DNA from: Marisa cornuarietis
Lineage: Eukaryota; Mollusca; Gastropoda; Architaenioglossa; Ampullariidae
DNA length: 64,000 bases
Reading direction: 5' to 3'
Assembly (NCBI GenBank): GCA_004794655.1
Contig: SMMW01000130.1
Location: forward strand, 1,178,001-1,242,000
Shown: positions 13,843 through 39,363 of the stretch, one piece after another
Layout of the letters: the number at the start of each line of letters is the position of its first letter
How positions within the stretch are numbered: the first letter of the stretch is position 1
Made by a program: the position numbers and the translations under genes
The notes under the pieces: model-generated
The model's input: only the letters and a program-made list of their open reading frames with translations
The model's database searches: none
Told to the model about the DNA's origin: nothing

Positions 13843-14062
13843 TAATACAATGCAATAACGTGTTAACTATTTTTTCAAATTTTTTTAGGGATTGTTTAAC
13901 TGATAGGTAAAAACGCCAAATGCAGGGATATATATGCACACAGTTTACAAGTTTTTTTCCCAAAATGTACTTACGTGCTGCAGCTAGCGAGAACATCAAA
14001 GCACCAGCAATAACAACCCATTGCTGGACACAGATAGAATGCATCTTTCTGGCATTCCCCAT
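1..14062 (-). CDS. Receptor-type protein tyrosine phosphatase (EGF-like + FN3 ectodomain, tandem PTP domains), partial at 3' end
   Basis: Predicted single-pass receptor that removes phosphate from phosphotyrosine at the plasma membrane. Coding exons on the minus strand: 14062-13975, 13515-13453, 11772-11677, 11201-11064, 10210-10076, 9681-9561, 9136-8919, 7897-7856, 7618-7417, 6559-6444, 6065-5781, 5379-5155, 4470-4253, 3894-2629, 2208-2020, 1451-1334, 1129-941, 770-557 and 91-1. Codon phase agrees at all 18 junctions, giving 1338 residues before the window ends. Order: signal peptide 1-29, Cys-rich/EGF-like modules about 30-173, six FN3 domains about 176-840, membrane helix about 851-878, D1 about 950-1230, D2 from about 1240. 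The acceptor of exon 10 (6559) has an in-frame alternative further in. Domain order resembles molluscan genes named PTPRK/PTPRT-like, but true orthology cannot be assigned. The D2 catalytic loop and stop codon lie outside the window. Confidence 0.93.
941..2208 (-). CDS. C-terminal half of PTP domain 1 (WPD loop and P-loop)
   Basis: Exons 2208-2020, 1451-1334 and 1129-941. The first carries the WPD loop as SWPDHGVPDD, with the general-acid Asp present (W at about residue 1116). The second carries the catalytic P-loop as HCGTGVARTG: nucleophile Cys about 1150 and phosphate-binding Arg are kept in C-x5-R, while the family consensus is HCSAGVGRTG. The third carries the Q-loop as VRTFKQY, where the family normally has VQTxxQY, so the first Gln is replaced by Arg. 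The domain is complete in length and free of stops. Confidence 0.92.
2629..3894 (-). CDS. Large exon with last FN3 domain, transmembrane helix, juxtamembrane and N-half of PTP domain 1
   Basis: This 1266-bp exon (422 residues, phase 0 at both ends) completes FN3-5, encodes FN3-6 and then a membrane helix (about 3291-3210) beginning MGVVIGIIVGLILLTILIIC and stopped by WRRKQRG, which fits cytoplasmic positive charge. The juxtamembrane linker follows, then D1 with CPYINASFVSGYK, YIAAQSPF and the DFWRLI segment. The usual KNRY phosphotyrosine-recognition loop reads DRNRFPHLLPCDHS, so Tyr is replaced by Phe. The exon ends at the conserved FWPQSGK just before GTAACT. Confidence 0.93.
4253..9681 (-). 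CDS. Fibronectin type III exons of the receptor phosphatase
   Basis: Eight exons encode the FN3 array. FN3-1 is 9681-9561 plus 9136-8919 (TVRWRRW core). A 42-bp linker exon follows at 7897-7856, rich in Thr, Pro and Ile. FN3-2 is 7618-7417 plus 6559-6444. FN3-3 is contained in the single exon 6065-5781 (ATLQW, FTTYQASV). FN3-4 is 5379-5155 plus the first part of 4470-4253 (TPYTVYYVKV, then ASTSAGDGPYG). FN3-5 begins at ARPFPPSNI in that exon and ends in the 3894-2629 exon. Many N-x-S/T sequons suggest heavy glycosylation. FN3 arrays in receptor phosphatases are adhesive or spacer segments. Confidence 0.88.
10076..13515 (-). CDS. Cysteine-rich/EGF-like exons of the receptor phosphatase
   Basis: Four exons (13515-13453, 11772-11677, 11201-11064, 10210-10076) encode residues about 30-173. 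All introns here are phase 1, which allows the modules to be shuffled. The 11201-11064 exon shows the pattern CPAGTFGNACNGTCHCLEPS and ends with CEKGYYLPPAC. The 10210-10076 exon repeats it as CPDGYYGLDCLQKCHCLNDS. The 11772-11677 exon (CKNCTGLGPEGC) is closer to a furin-like cysteine repeat. Such modules usually sit at the membrane-distal end of the receptor and mediate binding; the ligand is unknown. Confidence 0.85.
13030..13405 (+). repeat. (CA)n and degenerate 30-35 bp tandem repeat in a receptor phosphatase intron
   Basis: (CA)n at about 13043-13068. From about 13170 a unit containing AATAAGACCATGACATGAGA and GAGTGCTATT recurs roughly six times with substitutions, ending shortly before the second coding exon. 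Confidence 0.7.
13794..13841 (+). repeat. (CA)n microsatellite
   Basis: Uninterrupted dinucleotide tract in the first intron of the receptor phosphatase gene. Confidence 0.97.
13975..14062 (-). CDS. First coding exon of the receptor phosphatase: signal peptide
   Basis: The reading frame starts MGNARKMHSICVQQWVVIAG and continues with a hydrophobic stretch ending in SLAAA, a typical secretory signal with a likely cleavage site at the end of the exon. The exon ends C|GTAAGT at 13975, and the next exon (13515-13453) supplies AG to make CAG. A second Met at codon 7 could also be used. A pyrimidine-rich stretch ending in AG lies just upstream of the ATG on the minus strand, so a separate 5' UTR exon further toward 14.1-14.5 kb is possible. 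Confidence 0.85.
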
Positions 14063-15334
14063 TCTTCCTTTTCTAGAAACACGTGCTGTTGCTAAAGAAA
14101 TCGATCATATGTTCACGTTATACGACAGCAAGTCGGCACTAAAGGGACGAGAACTCTTTGCTCAAAAGTACGACAACTCTTGATCGTAACCTATGTACAC
14201 TACACGCCGCTCGCAAAAACATGTCGCTGCCTTTTTTGCACCTGTGTAAGACTCAATCGATCTGTGTCTGGCACCCGATATGCTCCAATGGTGATGACGT
14301 CACAGGTTCAAAAAGTCACATCGCGCTGCAGTGCAGTCGTTTGTCCTGCTGTTGTCGCTATCGGCTCGATTCAACTTGTCTCGGCATTACAGAAAGACGG
14401 GAAGTCGACCTAGGAGGTGATCTTCATTAATTGTCACTCATCGTTGATAGCGTTACCAAGTCCGCACACCACATATCTGTTCTGTTTTGATATGAAACGG
14501 CGGGAGTGACGCTGACAACACATACGGCAGGTGAGGTGAGGTGGACAGCACGACGTTCTTCTTGCCTCGCGCGAAGAGTCTGGCAGCCGCGCCTGCGCGC
14601 GCGCCCACGCGTTTTGCTGGCATTCCAGAGCCGAGTAATGGGAGGTAGCTACGAGGCGAGGCGTGTCCCTTCAGGCCGCTCGTTTCTTTATGACTGTCGG
14701 GGGTGGGGGCGTGTTGAGGAGTCATGCCCCTTTGCAGACACGCAGACATACCTCCACCACCACCACCACCACCACCCACGCCCGCGATCACACACAGGCA
14801 TATTCTTACATCCACCTCTCTCTCTCAACATACACGTACATGCATGCACCTACACTCTTATCGCTATCCCGAATTCTCTCTATCTCTCACACACAGAGAT
14901 ACATAAAATCCATATTCAAAGGATTTGGAAAGTAATAAGATTAAGCGACTTTAATCTGAGGAACATTTGAGTCTATAATTAAAACTGTACCCGATCTGCC
15001 ACAAGCGCTTTGTAAACAGTAACACACCGCAATATGAATTAAATGTTAACATAAATTTTCTCTACGTTGTTAACTTAGTCTGTGTAGACAAGTGAAAGCT
15101 GTCTCACGTCCAGACACGTCTACTCCCCTCCCTGCTGACTACCCCTTCCTGCCCCACGTTAGCGTCACTGGTAACGACAGTCATGTGACTTCGCCCGACG
15201 CTCATTCTCTCCGCCCTCGAGTAGAATGTTGTGTGTCTCGTTCTCTTCCCACGCACCCCGCGCTATTCCGTGCCGCTGCCTGAACGGCCGCTCGACAAGC
15301 TGCCAGCGCGCGTGATCCAACTTTGTGTCCAATT

Positions 15335-15348
15335 GTTACCATAGCAAC
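15335..15348 (+). promoter_or_regulatory. Candidate RFX X-box
   Basis: The sequence GTTACCATAGCAAC fits the RFX consensus GTNRCC-N(0-3)-RGYAAC without mismatch, with two half-sites separated by AT. A CCAAT sequence lies at about 15329-15333, directly upstream. It is 437 bp before the SRCR-ZP start codon. RFX factors bind such sites and often control genes of ciliated cells; occupancy here is unproven. Confidence 0.55.
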
Positions 15349-15430
15349 ACGTAACACGCGCGAGGAGCTGCTGTGCTAAGCTTGGAGCAGGATGTGAGAC
15401 AAGCGGGAAAGGTAAGCTGCTGTGATGTCT

Positions 15431-15517
15431 TGTACGACTCAGCTGTAACGGTTTGTACAACTCAGCTGTAACGGTTTGTACAACTCAGCTGTAACGGCTT
15501 GTACGACTCAACTGTGT
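15431..15517 (+). repeat. 23-bp tandem repeat, about 3.7 copies, upstream of the SRCR-ZP gene
   Basis: Copies start at 15431, 15454, 15477 and 15500 (last one partial). Each full copy contains CAGCTG (E-box) followed by TAACGG, which fits a MYB-type YAACNG site. The copies differ at only one or two bases, so the array is recent or constrained. Confidence 0.85.
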
Positions 15518-15784
15518 GTACAGCGGGGTGGAAAGGGCGTGTCACTCTGGAGAACTACGAAGGAGAAACAGACGACTGCGCGAGATTAACTTTTCGCCCG
15601 CACAATCTTCTCGCCGCCCACACACATGCGGGCAGGAAGTAACGCAGGCTGATGTTGTTGTAAGTTGTAAATCGATAGTGGACTTCAGCATTTTCCATTG
15701 TTTGAAGTGGTGCTGACACGCATCGCTGGCTCGTCGAACGGAGACATAATCGGTATCGTCTCCAATCACCACTCTTGCGGCAAC

Positions 15785-30487
<14,703 letters not shown>

Positions 30488-30645
30488 TGGTCAGTTGAGA
30501 CCGACGACAGTTTGCTAAATTCAACTTTTATATCAATAATATAGTTACGTGATATTTATAGACGGGTGGAAAAACGTCCATACAAATAGATACAAGAACA
30601 GACACACAGATTGATTTTATTGATAGATTGAGTGATTGATTGATG

Positions 30646-30646
<1 letters not shown>

Positions 30647-30686
<40 letters not shown>
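30647..30686 (+). repeat. (TG)n microsatellite
   Basis: Uninterrupted TG dinucleotides followed by a short GA run, 160 bp after the SRCR-ZP stop codon. Confidence 0.95.
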
Positions 30687-30688
<2 letters not shown>

Positions 30689-31280
30689 AGAAAGAGAGAA
30701 GCACCGACTCTATACGCATGAGAATTGATAAATAATTACAAATACTGTACACTAGCATACAAGTTCTTGTCGTGTGCCTGCACGGGCATAAAAAAACTGT
30801 GATACTGTGATGACTGAATGCATGAGCAGATTTAGAACAGATTAAAATTTGTACAGAAGTTGTCACAGCGACTGGTTCGCTGTATTTGAAGCCGAGATTT
30901 TTGTTTTGATAAATGATTAACGAGTGTCTTCACACATGATGATGTTTGTATTTGTGTCTTCGAAAGCTTTTCACAAACTTAATACTTGTATATATATATA
31001 TATATTGTTAAATAAGAGAGATGCTAGCAAAACAATGACATCGATTTTTAATATTGACTAATCGTTTCCTCTGCAAATCATTACTGCTGGACGTTAAAGC
31101 GATTGTTGTATGAGTACAATTCCTATCTGATTAAATGATCTCAAGCTTTCGAAGGTTTTTGCAAGTAGTTTGCCAGATATGGTGTTAAGTATATTTCTTT
31201 CGTCCTCCCTTTGATATCTTTCTTTTTTCTCTTTCATGCGCACACACACTCAGACGCACGCACGCTCTCTCTCCCTCTCT

Positions 31281-31283
<3 letters not shown>

Positions 31284-31348
<65 letters not shown>
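31284..31348 (+). repeat. (CA)n microsatellite
   Basis: Long uninterrupted tract between the SRCR-ZP and SLC5 genes. Confidence 0.97.
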
Positions 31349-31350
<2 letters not shown>

Positions 31351-31780
31351 TATTTACAAAAAAAACTTGAATGAGACAGACACAGATATTTTAAGAAATT
31401 TTTGGTCGAAAAACATTTTACTTTAAATATCCACGATACATTCTTTCTCTGCACACATTATGTTTGTTCACACATTTCTTCAAGAACTTTCCCAGAAGAA
31501 AAATAACCATGCAACCACTGCGGTACCAATTTCACTAGGCTGAATAGAAATTTAATATTGATTAATGAACACTTGAACCTCAGAGTAGTTATAATTAAAG
31601 CAAGTGTTAAAATAAATGTAATTGTGATTATGCAAGCTCAAAATTTTAATATCGATGTAATTTTGATTAAAATTTACTATTAATTTTACCTTGCAACGTT
31701 TCTGGCAACTATTCGATCAAAACTGCAGTAGAATGACTAACATAAAACTAACATAAAAGTTTTTTTTATTCTTTTGCTAA

Positions 31781-31980
31781 GGCGGGAGGGAAGAGATTGG
31801 TGGCTTATTGTGTTGCTGGTTCGAAACCTGCTTAGGTCTCTGGCTTAATCGTAAACTTAGCCAAAATGATTACCTGGAACATCGAGGGAGGTAAAGGAGG
31901 CCTGCAAGCCCTAAAACCACATCGGTTCACCTTACGGCACACCAGGCTGTAGGACTCATGTCCTTACCACAAACAAGTCA
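31781..31980 (+). mobile_element. Possible SINE with B-box
   Basis: GCTGGTTCGAAACC fits a Pol III B box, and a less clear A-box-like stretch precedes it. A unique 150-bp body follows. It lies between the SRCR-ZP and SLC5 genes. A second copy in the window was not found, so support is limited. Confidence 0.3.
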
Positions 31981-32531
31981 ATGCCTAAAATTAATCAATT
32001 AAGAAATCAACAAATGCACTTAAACGATTTTCAGCTGAATTTTAGATACTACAGTTGAACTGTCGAGCTAGATGCATGTCCCGTGGTAGCACCTGGATGA
32101 TCAATTTGATGGATTAAACGTTTGTCACGATTACAATGAAGATCAACGGAGGCCCTCGTCTTGGTGTACAAACAATTCTCCATGAAAAGACTGATCTTCA
32201 GGGTGGGGGGAGGTGCTCCAGTTTCCTCCCCATTCTACCGTAGTGCAAAAACATTGTTAGATGGAGGCATTTTTCTATCAGCCAACAATATCACACCTCA
32301 CGCAAGTCCAATCTGTTTGTGCTCATTTACACTGATGAAGAAAATCGATTATATCTGTACGCTTCTTTCTCTCGTTCTGTATATGTAGGGTAATGAATAC
32401 AACTTGATTTAAATGACTAAAAAAAACCTGACACAATTGTGAGAAACAAACGTAGCATTTTTGTAACAACTGCCTTTTTGAAAAAGAAAATGAACCACAG
32501 AACATTAAGACCACATCCACAGGACACATCA

Positions 32532-33289
32532 TCAGCGGTAGAATCCTGTAAGAAACGCCATCACTGTCATCCCTATGGCAGCGTTGATGTTCAAGATCTT
32601 CACCCACTTGGGTTTTTCGTATAGGAACTCCAGTCTCTGCTCCTCCGTTATTTCCGGTCTGGTGCGAGACCGCGCATGCGCACGGGGAATTCCGCATACG
32701 AGGTCAAACCATCGATGGCATTTGCCTTCATTGTCATCGTCGATGTCGTTCTGCTGATTGTTGGCTTGATTATCGTCTGCTATACTCATGTCTGCACAGC
32801 AGCAAACGGTTTTCATCGCCATAAAATTTGCCACGATCTTTGATCACAAACTTTTTATATGCTTAAAAAGTATTCTTATTACCATAGTAAAACATTAACA
32901 TTCGATCCAATTGTCTGCATGTTTATATGTCCAGCTATGGATTTGTCTGATTTGTCGTTAAAGAAAATTCTTCAATATCCTTTCTTTTCTTCTGTTAATA
33001 TGACAAAACTACTAAGTGTCGTCTGTATAAAACAAACGCCAAAACTTGTATACATATCTGTGAGCAACAATAGTCATTTGAAATACTGATGATGTTACAC
33101 TGTTTAACCATTTAAATCGTTTATAAAGCGTTAATGAACATACAGAACACAAAGAAAGCATATTGCCAAAGCATGCTGAATTATAGTGGGGCGATTTCCG
33201 TCCTTTTTACACTCGTTCGTTGTTTTACTGCTCAAGTTTTGTTATTGTATTTTGTTATCAAATGTCATAAAAAATTTGCACAGAAGGAA

Positions 33290-33363
<74 letters not shown>

Positions 33364-36300
33364 AAGTGATTGTGATATTATTAGTTATTAAAAATTACAA
33401 AGGGAAGCTACCGTGGTTATTTCTGTTCATGTCATCATCAGGCTCCTTGTCAAAGGTCTCCTTCAGCTTGTCCAAGCGGGTCCACCATGTGACGCCTCGC
33501 AGCTAAAATCACAAACCACAGGGTGTCTTTGACCTTACCATAGACCATCATTTTCAGTTTCTTTTAAAACTATAGCCCCCTCTAGACCATTCAGTGTTAT
33601 CTTCATTCGTTTATGCTCTTTGAATTTTACATTTGTTTCAACAGACTTCGATGTTCATAGTTCGTCCTCGTTCCAATTATTCCAACAGTTTCAGACGTTC
33701 TAAATGACTACTGTTATCAAAATGTTCTAAATGATTACTGTTATCAAAATGTTCTAAATGATTACTGTTATCAAAATGTTCTAAATGATTACTGTTATCA
33801 AAATGTTCTAAATGATTACTGTTATCAAAATGTTCTAAATGATTACTGTTATCAAAATGTTCTAAATGATTGCTCTTATCAAAATGCTTGTGGCTTAAGT
33901 TTCAAGCATTGAAGACCGTCTGTGAGGTAGGCACACGGCCAAGTGGTGGTTCCAACAGTTTCAGACGTTCTAAATGATTACTGTTATCAAAATGTTCTAA
34001 ATGATTACTGTTATCAAAATGTTCTAAATGATTACTGTTATCAAAATGTTCTAAATGATTACTGTTATCAAAATGTTCTAAATGATTACTGTTATCAAAA
34101 TGTTCTAAATGATTACTGTTATCAAAATGTTCTAAATGATTACTGTTATCAAAATGTTCTAAATGATTGCTCTTATCAAAATGCTTGTGGCTTAAGTTTC
34201 AAGCATTGAAGACCGTCTGTGAGGTAGGCACACGGCCAAGTGGTGGTTCTTTACACACAGGATACTTAAGAACCAGTCGGCACTTTGCCACTTTCACCTT
34301 AGTGTATGAAGAAGTACAGTTCTACGTCATCTTTCATATTTCTGTCACGTGTCATTTTGATCTTGAAACATCAAGGTATTGAGGAAATTGTCCATACAGC
34401 TCATAATAAGAACAAAACAAAAACCAGCTGTACTAATCTTTTTCCCTTGAATGTATCTATTCCCTATCGTGACTCAAGTGAAAGGAGATGTCTCTGGCCA
34501 CCTCACCTTTGTTGATTCAAACGCAAACGATTTCGTTCGACATCGACCACCATGTCGATTTGTCTCATGTCTCAACATACCTGTTCCTCTGTCTGCTGTT
34601 TGTCAGTGTAGCTGAAGACGACGATAGCGATGGCTGTGATGAAGAAGTTCAGCACTCCGAAGTATGTGTAGTGTACAGCTGACAGAACCTGCGGTCTGCT
34701 GTCCACCTGATCGCAGCCCGGGGCAGGAAAGGTGAAATCGAGGGCCATGCGTATCACCCCACACGTGTGTCCCACCATCGTGCCGTAGAAGGCGCCCTGT
34801 TCAAGATTCAAGATTCTTTATTAATCTGTCACCTTCTACGGGGTATTGACATAATCAAAATATATGCATAAATATTCACACACATTCCTATCTTTATGTA
34901 CAGTATCTCTCACTCACACACACACACTCACTGGTCGGTAGGAGCAGTGATTATCAAAACACTGCGGAGGCGCAAGCAAGAATGCGCCCTACATACTTGC
35001 GTGCACACAATCACGCACACACAGAGAAGTGAGCAATCAAGCTAAGAGATAAAGTGATCGAGCAATACCAGACAAATAACAATGGATAACTGATAAAGCG
35101 GAAAAACTAATTAGCTAATAGAGTCAGCAAACTAGTCAAGATCGAGTAGATCGACGGTACAAACGGACATAAAAGCAGACAAATTAAAGAAAAGGACAAT
35201 CTAGCTGATGAATCTGAAGGGGACAACATAAACAGACAGATAAAGAAGTAGAAAAAAGCGGGTAAACAGGTAAAGCAAACGTAACTGACAAACACAACAT
35301 CTCAAAGTCAAGAAAAAAATTGAGTATCTTCCAAGCGTTGTGAAGACTAAACTCACTCTTTCGTTCATTCTCTTCCACAGAACGCCCAGGATGAAAAGAG
35401 CGCCGATTGGAGTACCAAGATAACCCTGCACAGCCTGGATATAGTTAAAGAGTTGTCCTCCTTGCGAAGACTTAACCAGAGGGATCCACAGAATGGCCAC
35501 CACACATAAGATAAGCACAAAGAACCTGTGATGAGAAGAAAACAATTTCTGATCGACAAAATATCATTTCCTTTCCTGTCTGTCTGTCAGTCATGTGCGC
35601 CTGCGTGTACTTGTGCACACGTTTGTGCGTTTGAGTTAACAAAGATAGGCATATAGAGTTACCTGCCCACGATCAGGAGCTCGCGCTCCGTGGCGGTGAG
35701 GCGCAGGCGGCGCCACAGGTCCATGGTGAATAGCGTGGAGGAAGAGTTAAAGATGGACGTCAATGACGACATGATCGCGGACAGCATCACAGCCATCAGC
35801 AGACCCCGTAACCCTGGCAACCAAACAAGTAGGCTGTTTAAACCCCTGTACATGGCACTGCTGTTGATGCTGATAATCAGCATAATGACGATGATTGTGG
35901 TGGTGGAGGTGATGATGGAGATGCAGATAATCTTGCTGATGTTAATAAGCAGAAGGAGTAGGCTGTTGGTGTCTAAACTTGGCGATGCTATTATCATTCT
36001 CTTATAATTAACAAAATGTTTACAAATATCCACAACAGAGAATTCTGTAAGCTGCTGCTTCACTGCAAGGCAAAAGAATGAACTGATCCAAATCGTACAA
36101 AAAGTGCTCGAAAAAAATAAACGCACGCCAATCAAAACAGTTCTCTCCCTTTACTTACCAACCGGAAGCAGTTCAAGCACCAGCTTCGGGTATGCGATGT
36201 TGGAACAGCCGACGGCATTTTCACAAAAGCGCTGACAGGCTTGTGGATCGACACATGCCACCGAGTCTGTGGAAGATTAAAGAAAAATATACACAACACT

Positions 36301-39288
36301 TTAAATTATAAGATGCAATATCTTTTCGTTATTTGCAACTTGTTTTCTTGACAGCAGCCACCAACAGAAACACTCACCTGGAAAGAGAGCACGGGATATC
36401 ATGCCGGGGAAGATCATGAAGAATAGCGGGGTGAGTTTCAGGTAGCCCGCCATGATGGAGCCTGCTTTGGCGTGCGAGAGGTTCTTGGCCGCTAGGGAGC
36501 GCTGAACGATCACCTGACCACAGCAAGAGAAGCTTATGACTGTGGACGTTTGTAGAAGTGCAGGACATGATGTCGACACGATCATAATGTGTACAACTAA
36601 TCTGTATGCCAACTAAGAATCCCCCAAACGCCTGAATTCGGTAGCTGCACTTGTGAGTGTTAGTAGTAGCCATAGGGACGAAAGCATCGCCAACAACAGC
36701 GACGTCTCCGACAACAACAATTACAGGCTGATGTTGCTGTTGCTGCTGATGCTGATAATATTTGGGACTCTATAGCTATGGCTCTATACTTATTCTATTG
36801 CTAATCTCAATTTTCTTTACAATTAAAAAAAGAAAAAATGTTTCTAGCGATAAAGACAGGCTTATAAAAATAGGAATCCCAAAAGATGTCCATGTTTTGA
36901 TCGGTAAAAGCTAACCCAAGTACAGAGTTATTTTCAAATCAGCGCTTTTAATTATTATTGTACCTGATATGTTATACTTTACAAAATTCTGTTCCGACAG
37001 CTTTGCTCTTTTCTCGAGGTACAAACTTTTAAACATCGCAGTTCTTACTCGAGTATTAAAAAGAGGCCAACATAATTTTTCCTGCAACGTCCCAAACCGT
37101 AAACTTGCTGATTGGTCGAACCCTCATTAGCATGTGTTCCAAGTTCTCACGTTGGCTTCGGCCTTCACACGGCCTTCTTCAGAGGTTAGAATGTAGGTAA
37201 TTCCACGGGTGTTTTTGTTTATTAAGTAAAAAGCTTGATTTCATGCTCGACTTGGGCTAGTCTTGACCTTTGAATGGCCTACTGACCTGGTCGCAGCACC
37301 AGTACCACATGCACCCGAGGCTGGACTGCAGCATGAGGCCAGGCCAGGGGTTGTCGTTACTCAGCGGCGAGTGGAAGATGTGGAAGGCGTCGGAGGGCGG
37401 CAACCCGCAGGTGGACACGTTACTAGGGCGACTGGCGGGGATAGCCTCCATGTACCGGTGACGTAGCGCATCATAGCCACCGACTTTCTGGAAACCTCAA
37501 AACATCAGACACGAGGACATAGAAAAAACATCCACAGGGTTGAGGAGTGAACCATAGAGAAACATCCACAGGGTTGAGGGCTGAACAATAGAAAAACATC
37601 GACAAAATGTAGCGAGGACTGCACCATAGAAAAAGCTCTATAGCAAAGATAAAGCGATCTTATAATAAAACATCTTCAGGTACAGGACTGAGTGACAGAA
37701 AAAATATCACAAATAGAACAAATGATAACTAGAAAACTATCACATTAATTAAAATTAATTAACCATAAAAATACCGGTTAATGCCCCTCATATATTCAGT
37801 ATACGAAGACTGAGTCATAGAAAAACTAAGCGGATAGCATGAGGGTTAGAGAATTGACATCATAATCCAAAGGTGCACGGCTCGATCCCCGTGTGGCGGA
37901 GAACATCTTCCCTGTCAACTAGCTATCGAAAATGAGCATCATAGAAAATTTGGGAAAGTAAGGCAGTGAGAGGGAGTGGAGATGGGCACCGCATAATCTT
38001 AACACAATAAATCTGATCTCGAGAAAAGACGACCTAGATGAGGTTAAGAGACGACCATAAGCTTTTGCATTTAAGATACTAAAACCGAGTTATATAACAG
38101 TGAAGACAAAACAGGAAATAAAGATTATTATTGCTACCAGCCCTCTGAAAACCTTAGTCCACCAAGACAATATATATATATATTTTTTCTCTCGTTACAT
38201 AATTGTTCTCCTACTGGTGAAGAGGATCAGTAGCCGGTCACTCAGTTGTATTCCTGTGTTATTTACATGTCAGTAGTTACTACAGTATTACATATTATAT
38301 TTTCAGCATGACCAGAATGTTCGGCACGAACCAGCTATTGTGTTAAACGTGAAAGTAACCCCTGAGATGTAAGACACGTTTGAACTGTTTAGTCCCAGTG
38401 TTGGTAGATAGTTTTGGGAGGTATGGAAGAGTACGGTACACGGAGTTACATCTATATAATTCCGTGGTACGGTATGTGTATATCCATGTGTATCCTCCTA
38501 CTGTGTAAACAATCACTGACAAACAAACGCACTAATGACTCTGCTAGCTGCAGTGGAGAAGGGGAAATAACTCAGAGAGAAAAAAATCTTACTGATAACT
38601 GAGAGGACGACAGCACCACATGTCATGACGGCCGTCTGGAAGGTGTCGGTGTAGATCACCGCAGCCAGCCCACCTGCAGAGTCACGTGACATGATAGAAC
38701 TTTACCGCTGTCTACATCTAGATGTAAATAAATTAGATAATTGTACTCTGCCTTGAGTACAAGTTTATATCCAGTTTGTCCTCAGTTATCAGTAGATGCG
38801 GAGAAAGTAATTAAGGATTAATCAGGGGGAAGTGATCCAGCTAAAGAGATGCACCTCACTCACTCAGTAGAGTGTAGAGGCTAGTAATAGCTAATAGCTC
38901 CACTACTGATATATACGTCGCTCACCCAGTATGGTGTAGAGGCCAGTGATAGCCAGTAGCCCCGCTATAGAGATGTACATGTCCCAGGCCAGTGCCAGTT
39001 TGATGAACAGTGCCCCGGCATAGATGCTGACCTGTTCATATCACATGCTCACATGAGTTAAGCGAATGTCTGCTAGGGTATGATTATATGCCGTACGGTG
39101 TGCTAACAATCTCTTAAAACGTTTCTTTGATTATTTATAACCTTGATTATGAAGATGATCATTTTGCCGCCTTTTAAAATGATCACTGGGAGGCAGAGCA
39201 CAACAGGAGAGCATCGTACCATTGAAGATCACTCGGGATACACAAAGAGACGTTTGTTTTCGAGCCCCCACCACCTTTGTCTCTTTCA

Positions 39289-39363
<75 letters not shown>

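Larger units (their letters stand above)
14063..15784. promoter_or_regulatory. Divergent (head-to-head) intergenic interval between receptor phosphatase and SRCR-ZP genes
   Basis: The two start codons face away from each other with 1722 bp between. The interval has CpG-rich patches (about 14560-14620 and 15240-15370), a short CCA run (about 14753-14777), an X-box with an adjacent CCAAT, and a 23-bp tandem repeat. A strong donor-like site AAAG|GTAAG at 15411/15412 could end a non-coding first exon of the plus-strand gene. Promoter function for both genes is inferred from layout; transcription starts cannot be read from sequence. Confidence 0.5.

Noticed and set aside
33698..34183. CRISPR-like regular repeats
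   Set aside because: Units are directly adjacent with no spacers, and the context is an animal gene intron.
33943..34209. Open frame encoding a nine-residue NDYCYQNVL repeat protein
   Set aside because: The frame is open only because the minisatellite unit is 27 bp. It lies in an SLC5 intron and has no start context or splice sites.
37287..37487. Acceptor TTTCCAG at 37487/37488 for SLC5 exon 8
   Set aside because: It would break the phase with exon 7. Starting at 37495 after TTTTGAG keeps phase and gives the conserved SFQKVGGY sequence.
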